Below, piece after piece: positions 6,844 to 9,873 of a stretch of DNA of 9,873 bases. The notes beneath the pieces are model-generated. The model made no database searches and had not been told where the DNA came from. It was given only the letters and a program-made list of their open reading frames with translations. Numbering within the stretch: position 1 is the stretch's first letter; the number at the start of each line of letters is the position of its first letter. This DNA is from Firmicutes bacterium UBA4981 (GTDB taxonomy: Bacteria; Bacillota; SHA-98; UBA4971), in contig DGZL01000048.1 of assembly GCA_002398515.1 (NCBI GenBank), positions 1 to 9,873 of the forward strand. Reading direction: 5' to 3'. A program made the translations under genes and the position numbers.

Positions 6844-7623
6844 TTATTTTCCGATAAACTCAGCCTTGCGCTTCTCAAGAAATGCCAAAGTCCCTTCTTT
6901 CATGTCTTCTGACGCGCAGAGCTTCCCAAAGCATTCTTCTTCCAGCTTCAAGCCTTCCTGAAGTGACATTGTAATCCCTTCGTTAATGGCTCGTTTTGCC
7001 ATCTTCACGGCAAGCGGCGCTTTACCCAAGATAGTCTTTGCAAGCTCTATACAAGTATTCCGCAAAGCTTCCTGAGGCACCACTTGATTCACCAGGCCTA
7101 TCCTTAAGGCTTCCTCGGCATTTATGACGCGGCCTGTAAGTATCAACTCCCGGGCGACACCTGTACCTACAAGCTTGGGCAACCTCTGAGTCCCGCCCCA
7201 CCCCGGTATTATTCCAAGGTTTACTTCAGGCTGTCCGAATCTTCCGCTGTCAGCTGCAATCCTAATATCACACGCAAGAGCAAGCTCCATGCCACCACCG
7301 AGACAAAGCCCGGAAATCCCGGCAATTACAGGCCAGGGGAAAGCTGAGATCTTACCATACACTTCGTGCCCCTTCCTGGAAAGGTCTCTGCCTGTTTCCA
7401 GTGTAAGCCCATGGATCTCGCCAATATCAGCTCCGGCCACAAACGCCTTCTGCCCCTCGCCTGTTACTACCACAACCATAGGTTCAGCACGTGTTTCTAA
7501 GTCCCGAAGCACCCTGGAAATTTCGCTCAAGACCTCAAGGTTCAAAGCGTTTACAGGGGGCCTGTCTATCGTCACGAACGCCACACCGTTGTCATAAGTC
7601 AACTTCACAGCCTCTAACTCCAA
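6844..7623 (-). CDS. Enoyl-CoA hydratase/isomerase (crotonase family)
   Basis: This 259-residue enzyme should hydrate trans-2-enoyl-CoA thioesters, as in beta-oxidation or butyrate-type pathways. It has the oxyanion-hole segments AFVAGADI and GLCLGGG, and both catalytic glutamates of hydratases: Glu113 in GGGMELALACD and Glu133 in GQPEVNLGIIPGWGGTQRL. Presence of both favours hydratase over isomerase, decarboxylase or ligase members, but the chain length and physiological substrate cannot be read. The C-terminal trimerisation helices are complete (ending FIGK), and the length is normal. TTG at 7623 is chosen because GGGAGGTG lies 6 nt upstream; GTG at 7632 would sit inside that ribosome binding site. 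No other fatty-acid genes are nearby. It heads the run ech-nadE-methyltransferase-amidase, just after the repeat-rich gap. Confidence 0.93.
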   Translation of the reverse strand: MELEAVKLTYDNGVAFVTIDRPPVNALNLEVLSEISRVLRDLETRAEPMVVVVTGEGQKAFVAGADIGEIHGLTLETGRDLSRKGHEVYGKISAFPWPVIAGISGLCLGGGMELALACDIRIAADSGRFGQPEVNLGIIPGWGGTQRLPKLVGTGVARELILTGRVINAEEALRIGLVNQVVPQEALRNTCIELAKTILGKAPLAVKMAKRAINEGITMSLQEGLKLEEECFGKLCASEDMKEGTLAFLEKRKAEFIGK

Positions 7624-7680
7624 CGGTTGCACCTCCCTGGTTATTTCCTCATCCCCTCGTCACCTAAGCCTACTCGTTCC

Positions 7681-7800
7681 AATTCCTCAGTATGCTTTGC
7701 ACTACCCTCGGACGCTCCGCACTGCCGCGGTATCCTCCGCATCGGCCTGGTGTTTTCCGCATCATCCGGGTATCTTCCGTACCACTATGGTATGCTCCGG
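7681..7800. repeat. Tandem array, six degenerate units of exactly 20 bp
   Basis: Writing the sequence in 20-base rows from 7681 gives six aligned units with plus-strand consensus ACYRCCNYGGTATSYTCCGC. Columns A1, G10, T16 and G19 are invariant, and the half GGTATSYTCCGC is best conserved, for example GGTATCCTCCGC (7729-7740), GGTATCTTCCGT (7769-7780) and GGTATGCTCCGG (7789-7800). The first half of each unit varies. The 20-bp period is not a multiple of three, so it does not represent a protein repeat. Units continue less clearly to the right (7801-7910). It is unlike CRISPR: there are no identical repeats with unique spacers of usual length. The function is unknown. Confidence 0.75.
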
Positions 7801-7813
7801 AAAACCCAGGCCG
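7743..7813. repeat. Long inverted repeat able to form a hairpin or cruciform
   Basis: The arm at 7743-7759 (CGGCCTGGTGTTTTCCG) pairs with 7798-7813 (CGGAAAACCCAGGCCG) over 16 base pairs with a single bulged base. The 38-bp loop contains a second dyad, TACCA (7780-7784) and TGGTA (7788-7792) around CTA. No U-run follows on either strand, so it is not an intrinsic terminator. It lies within and just beyond the 20-bp array. Confidence 0.75.
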
Positions 7814-7996
7814 GCATGCCATGCGAACCCGGAGTATGGTCTGCCAACCCGAACATGCTCCGAGACGGCCTCTAGATGGCAAACTCCGGTCATGCTTGGC
7901 ATCTATACCCTTCCAGCTCAGATACTACATGATCACGTAACATGACTCACACCCTGGCTACCTGGCATCACCATAAGCAAGACTACCTCGAGCGCC

Positions 7997-8518
7997 TCAG
8001 TATGCCCTCGATACCTCACTAATGGGCTGAAGCTTGATTAGTCCCGCTCCGGTGTCCACAGCGAACATAAGTCCGAAAACGTTGTCCGGCACGGTAAAAG
8101 CATATTTCCCTTTGATCTTTTGCCCGGGGTTAATCTGTCTCATCCAAAGGGATTCATCGCGCGTCACATAGTAAACACTCGTGCTACTGGGCATATAGAC
8201 TTGTCCTCCCCTATCCGCCAAACGCAGGTCTTTACAGAGAATTACGAAACGCGAGTTGTTTTCGATACGGATATTCACAATGAGAAGGTTCGGCCCCCAA
8301 AATACCGCATTTTCCACATCAATCTTAACAGTCAAAGGAAGAGTTGCCAAATCCCATAGTAATCTTGCTTGGTCTATGAAATCTGTGGCGCCAGGTATGA
8401 TCCAGGGATAGCGCATGACAATTACAGAAACGCCTAATACCACCACAACCACAACGACAATCAGCTGAGTTATGATTTGCCTCTGCCGCCTTACTTGGCG
8501 CGGCACATACGCTTTCAA
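7997..8518 (-). CDS. Membrane-anchored protein of unknown function with extracellular beta domain
   Basis: The 173-residue product has a basic N-terminus (MKAYVPRQVRRQRQ), one strongly hydrophobic segment at about residues 16-36 with a run of valines, and an outward-facing domain of about 130 residues. The domain is rich in predicted beta strands: VKIDVENAVFWGPN, IVNIRIENNSRF, then NPGQKIKGKYAFTVPDN (130-146). The pattern of 'own-strand, NNS, NPG-x-KGK-x-F-VP' resembles the DUF4352/telokin-like lipoprotein fold seen in many Firmicutes surface proteins, but I cannot name a family with certainty. No lipobox cysteine follows the hydrophobic segment, so it is a signal anchor. TTG at 8518 is the first in-frame start after a stop at 8539 and has only a G-rich stretch upstream, so the start is uncertain. 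It is flanked by two structured gene-free regions. Confidence 0.75.
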   Translation of the reverse strand: MKAYVPRQVRRQRQIITQLIVVVVVVVLGVSVIVMRYPWIIPGATDFIDQARLLWDLATLPLTVKIDVENAVFWGPNLLIVNIRIENNSRFVILCKDLRLADRGGQVYMPSSTSVYYVTRDESLWMRQINPGQKIKGKYAFTVPDNVFGLMFAVDTGAGLIKLQPISEVSRAY

Positions 8519-8535
8519 ATGAAGGCCCCCAAACG

Positions 8536-8553
8536 TTCAGAAGTCCGTCTGAA
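8536..8553 (-). other. Small hairpin just upstream of the membrane-protein start
   Basis: TTCAGA (8536-8541) and TCTGAA (8548-8553) form a perfect 6-bp stem with a 6-base loop, ending 18 bases before the TTG at 8518 on the transcript. No U-run follows on the minus strand, so it is not a terminator; it could influence translation initiation. Confidence 0.4.
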
Positions 8554-8564
8554 GGTTACTTTTC

Positions 8565-8605
8565 GAGGCGCCCCGGCGGATCTCCTTCTAGATCCTTCGC
8601 ACCTC
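8565..8605 (-). other. Two-part stem-loop, possible leader RNA element
   Basis: On the transcribed strand GAGGTGC pairs with GCGCCTC (plus arms 8565-8571 and 8599-8605) with one G-U pair. Inside it, GGATCT pairs perfectly with AGATCC (8578-8583 and 8590-8595), leaving an asymmetric internal loop of purines. Such nested stems with a purine-rich internal loop are typical of structured RNAs, but I cannot match it to a known riboswitch class. Confidence 0.4.
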
Positions 8606-8706
8606 AGCCGGAAGGCCTTATCACCATATTAACGCTGATAAGCTTTCACCTTATGACACCGCGGGCTTCAAAGAGCCTCCGCGACTGATGCTCAGGTCCC
8701 TCCGGC

Positions 8707-8736
8707 GCCTCCGTACCATAAGCCTCCGTACCATAA
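8707..8736. repeat. Perfect 15-bp tandem duplication
   Basis: GCCTCCGTACCATAA occurs twice in direct succession (8707-8721 and 8722-8736). Its core TCCGTACCA also occurs in the 20-bp array at 7777-7784 (TCCGTACCA with one following base changed), suggesting the two non-coding regions on either side of the membrane-protein gene share a repeat family. Confidence 0.8.
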
Positions 8737-8772
8737 GCTATACATCCATTCGAAGGAAGCAGCACAGGCAGC

Positions 8773-8814
8773 AAAAAACCGGCCGCATAATCCCACAACA
8801 GGAATGCGTCCGGT
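8773..8814 (-). terminator. Intrinsic terminator of the rplM-rpsI operon
   Basis: On the minus strand ACCGGACGCAT (plus 8804-8814) pairs with ATGCGGCCGGT (8778-8788) at 10 of 11 positions. A short inner stem TCC/GGA closes the loop, and the stem runs directly into six U (8773-8778). It starts about 60 bases past the rpsI stop and fits a rho-independent terminator very well. It separates the ribosomal protein operon from the membrane-protein gene. Confidence 0.9.
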
Positions 8815-8874
8815 ATTCAGCGTGAACCTGGAAAAGCAAATACCTCGCTATATGGATTAAGACATACAGCAAAC

Positions 8875-9282
8875 TTATCTCTTAGAGTACTGCGGCGCTC
8901 TACGGGCTTTCTTGAGTCCGTATTTGTAGCGCTCCTTCATACGGGGGTCACGCGTCAGGAGCCCGGCCTTTTTCAGTGGCGAACGCAGGTCCGGGTTGTA
9001 CACCTGCAAGGCCCTGGCGATGCCGTGTCTCAGAGCCCCCGCTTGACCTGACATTCCACCGCCTTGAACTTTCGCAACAATATCGAACTTGTCGCCTGTG
9101 CCGGTTAGAACAAGGGGTTGACGCACAATAATGTCGAGAATTTTCCGCCCGAAGTATTCGGACACCGTTTTCCCGTTAACAACTATCTGTCCACGCCCTG
9201 GCTTCAATTGGACCCTGGCGATTGAACGCTTACGTCTACCGGTAGCTTGCACCGGTCCCTGCCGTGTCTCTGCTAAATCCAT
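8875..9282 (-). CDS. rpsI: 30S ribosomal protein uS9
   Basis: This 135-residue protein of the small ribosomal subunit has the family signatures ATGRRKRSIARV (13-24), VNGKTVSEYF, GGGMSGQAGALRHGIARAL (74-92) and the C-terminal RRAPQYSKR, whose terminal Lys-Arg tail reaches the decoding site near the P-site tRNA anticodon. The length is normal. The ATG at 9282 has GGAGG 7 nt upstream. It lies 41 bp after rplM, the universal bacterial pairing, and is followed by a strong intrinsic terminator, so the two genes form a complete operon driven by the promoter at the right edge. Confidence 0.99.
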   Translation of the reverse strand: MDLAETRQGPVQATGRRKRSIARVQLKPGRGQIVVNGKTVSEYFGRKILDIIVRQPLVLTGTGDKFDIVAKVQGGGMSGQAGALRHGIARALQVYNPDLRSPLKKAGLLTRDPRMKERYKYGLKKARRAPQYSKR

Positions 9283-9323
9283 GCCTTACCCTCCTTCATT
9301 CGGAATAACGCTGCTCGGACCCG

Positions 9324-9761
9324 TCAACCCTCAATTTCAAGAGGTTTCGGTTGCTGTGCAGCATGGGGGTGGTTAGGTCCGCTATAGACCTTAAGCTTTC
9401 CCCTGAGCTTGCGCCCGAGCCGGTTATGAGGCAGCATTCCCTTAACTGCATTCTCAATTACAGCCTCAGGCTTTCTTGCAAGCATGTCTCCAAGAGAGAC
9501 GGCTCTGAAGCCACCTGGGTATCCGCTGTGTCTATAGTACATCTTCTGCCTCAACTTATCGCCGGTAACTCTTACTTTTTCAGCATTAACCACTATCACA
9601 TAGTCACCCATATCCAAGTGCGGGGTGTAAGAAGGTTTATGTTTGCCCCGAAGCACACTTGCGACCTGGCTTGCCAGCCTACCGAGGGTCTTTCCCTCGG
9701 CATCAACGATGTACCATTCGCCCTCTATGCCTTGGGGACTTAGTCCGCCACGAGCCATCAT
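9324..9761 (-). CDS. rplM: 50S ribosomal protein uL13
   Basis: This 145-residue large-subunit protein acts early in 50S assembly. Signatures are WYIVDAEGKTLGRLAS (16-31), HLDMGDYVIVVNAEKV, the YYRHSGYPGG segment, HNRLGRK and the C-terminal YSGPNHPHAAQQP. The open frame extends to 9821, but the ATG at 9761 is chosen: GAGGGGG stands just upstream, the length then matches the family's 142-145 residues, and the promoter places the transcript start near 9820, at the edge of the longer frame. A second ATG directly follows (9758) and is nearly as good. It is the first gene of the rplM-rpsI operon. Confidence 0.98.
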   Translation of the reverse strand: MMARGGLSPQGIEGEWYIVDAEGKTLGRLASQVASVLRGKHKPSYTPHLDMGDYVIVVNAEKVRVTGDKLRQKMYYRHSGYPGGFRAVSLGDMLARKPEAVIENAVKGMLPHNRLGRKLRGKLKVYSGPNHPHAAQQPKPLEIEG

Positions 9762-9805
9762 GATATCCCCCTCGTGAAATCTTCGCACATCAATAAAGTA
9801 AATAC

Positions 9806-9818
9806 GGGCATCAAGCCC
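9806..9818 (-). promoter_or_regulatory. Small hairpin at the 5' end of the rplM leader
   Basis: GGGC (9806-9809) and GCCC (9815-9818) form a 4-bp GC stem with a 5-base loop at the very start of the expected transcript, leaving a leader of about 60 bases before the rplM ATG. Some Firmicutes carry an autoregulatory L13 leader RNA; the hairpin is compatible with that or with 5'-end stabilisation, but the match is not demonstrated. Confidence 0.35.
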
Positions 9819-9826
9819 CACGAGCT

Positions 9827-9855
9827 ATTCTAATACAGCAGTATCTGCGTGTCAA
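9827..9855 (-). promoter_or_regulatory. Sigma-A/sigma-70 promoter of rplM-rpsI
   Basis: On the minus strand a perfect -35 box TTGACA (9850-9855) is followed after exactly 17 bp by TAGAAT (9827-9832), five of six matches to TATAAT. The predicted start of transcription is near 9820, about 60 bases ahead of the rplM ATG. This is the clearest promoter in the window. Confidence 0.9.
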
Positions 9856-9873
9856 GATGATCATCGCCAATGT

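Larger units (their letters stand above)
7624..7996. other. Gene-free, repeat-rich intergenic region
   Basis: This stretch separates the small membrane-protein gene from the enoyl-CoA hydratase gene; both are transcribed leftward through or out of it. It contains a 20-bp-period tandem array (7681-7800) and a long hairpin (both listed separately), plus diverged copies of the same words further right, such as ATGCTCCG at 7855-7862 and CTCAGTATGC at 7996-8005 compared with 7687-7696. I see no promoter hexamer pair and no intrinsic terminator. Short open frames here follow the repeats and are not credible genes. Confidence 0.6.
8519..8772. other. Gene-free, hairpin-rich stretch upstream of the small membrane-protein gene
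   Basis: No credible gene lies here. Read leftward it contains several stem-loops in series: CGCGG...CCGCG around 8669-8693, CTTATC/GATAAG around 8616-8642, a two-part stem at 8565-8605 and TTCAGA/TCTGAA at 8536-8553. A 15-bp tandem duplication lies at 8707-8736. The rpsI terminator closes the right side, so a promoter for the membrane-protein gene is expected here, but I find no convincing -35/-10 pair. A structured 5' leader is a possible reading. Confidence 0.5.

Noticed and set aside
7681..7800. CRISPR array.
   Set aside because: Units are 20 bp with gradual divergence, have no identical repeats separated by unique spacers, and no cas genes are in the window.
7670..7882. A 70-codon open frame on the minus strand through the repeat array, and several similar plus-strand frames.
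   Set aside because: The underlying period is 20 bp, not a multiple of three, the products are low-complexity and Arg/Gly-rich without recognisable domains, and no good ribosome binding site precedes them.
8590..8606. The word GAGGTGCGAA on the minus strand, which resembles part of the lysine riboswitch.
   Set aside because: The other conserved lysine-riboswitch segments are not found at the right places, and the downstream gene has no link to lysine.

Overview
The window reads like a chromosome segment from a spore-forming member of the Firmicutes (Bacillota), of moderate GC content. Three things point there. The pair rplM-rpsI is followed downstream by a CwlD-type spore-cortex amidase, an order known from Bacillus and clostridia. 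Ribosome binding sites are strong and purine-rich. Several genes appear to start at GTG or TTG. One gene at the left end encodes a small secreted protein that looks like an outer-membrane beta-barrel. If that is right, the host may be one of the spore-forming lineages with two membranes; this is inference, and no 16S or other lineage marker is present.

Almost everything is transcribed leftward (minus strand). From right to left: a consensus sigma-A promoter at the right edge drives rplM (uL13) and rpsI (uS9), closed by a clear intrinsic terminator at 8773-8814. Then comes a gene-free, hairpin-rich stretch (8519-8772), a small membrane-anchored protein of unknown function, and a second gene-free stretch (7624-7996) holding a tandem array with a strict 20-bp period plus a long hairpin. 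A compact run of four genes follows: a crotonase-family enoyl-CoA hydratase, ammonia-dependent NAD synthetase (nadE), an RsmC/YbxB-type methyltransferase overlapping nadE by 49 bp, and a CwlD amidase carrying a C-terminal GerMN domain. Next is the AmmeMemoRadiSam pair: a fused AmrB-AmrA protein translationally coupled (TGATG) to the radical SAM enzyme AmrS.

At the left, a small [4Fe-4S] ferredoxin on the plus strand converges on amrS, and their 3' ends overlap by 14 bp. It is divergent from the barrel-protein gene. The first 488 bases hold no gene but contain several related short palindromes.

Functionally, the window mixes translation (uL13, uS9, a probable rRNA methyltransferase), NAD synthesis, acyl-CoA chemistry, spore cortex maturation, and the widely conserved but biochemically unsolved AmmeMemoRadiSam module. 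The ferredoxin next to that module is a natural candidate electron donor. The least explained parts are the two non-coding stretches around the small membrane protein and the palindrome cluster at the left end.
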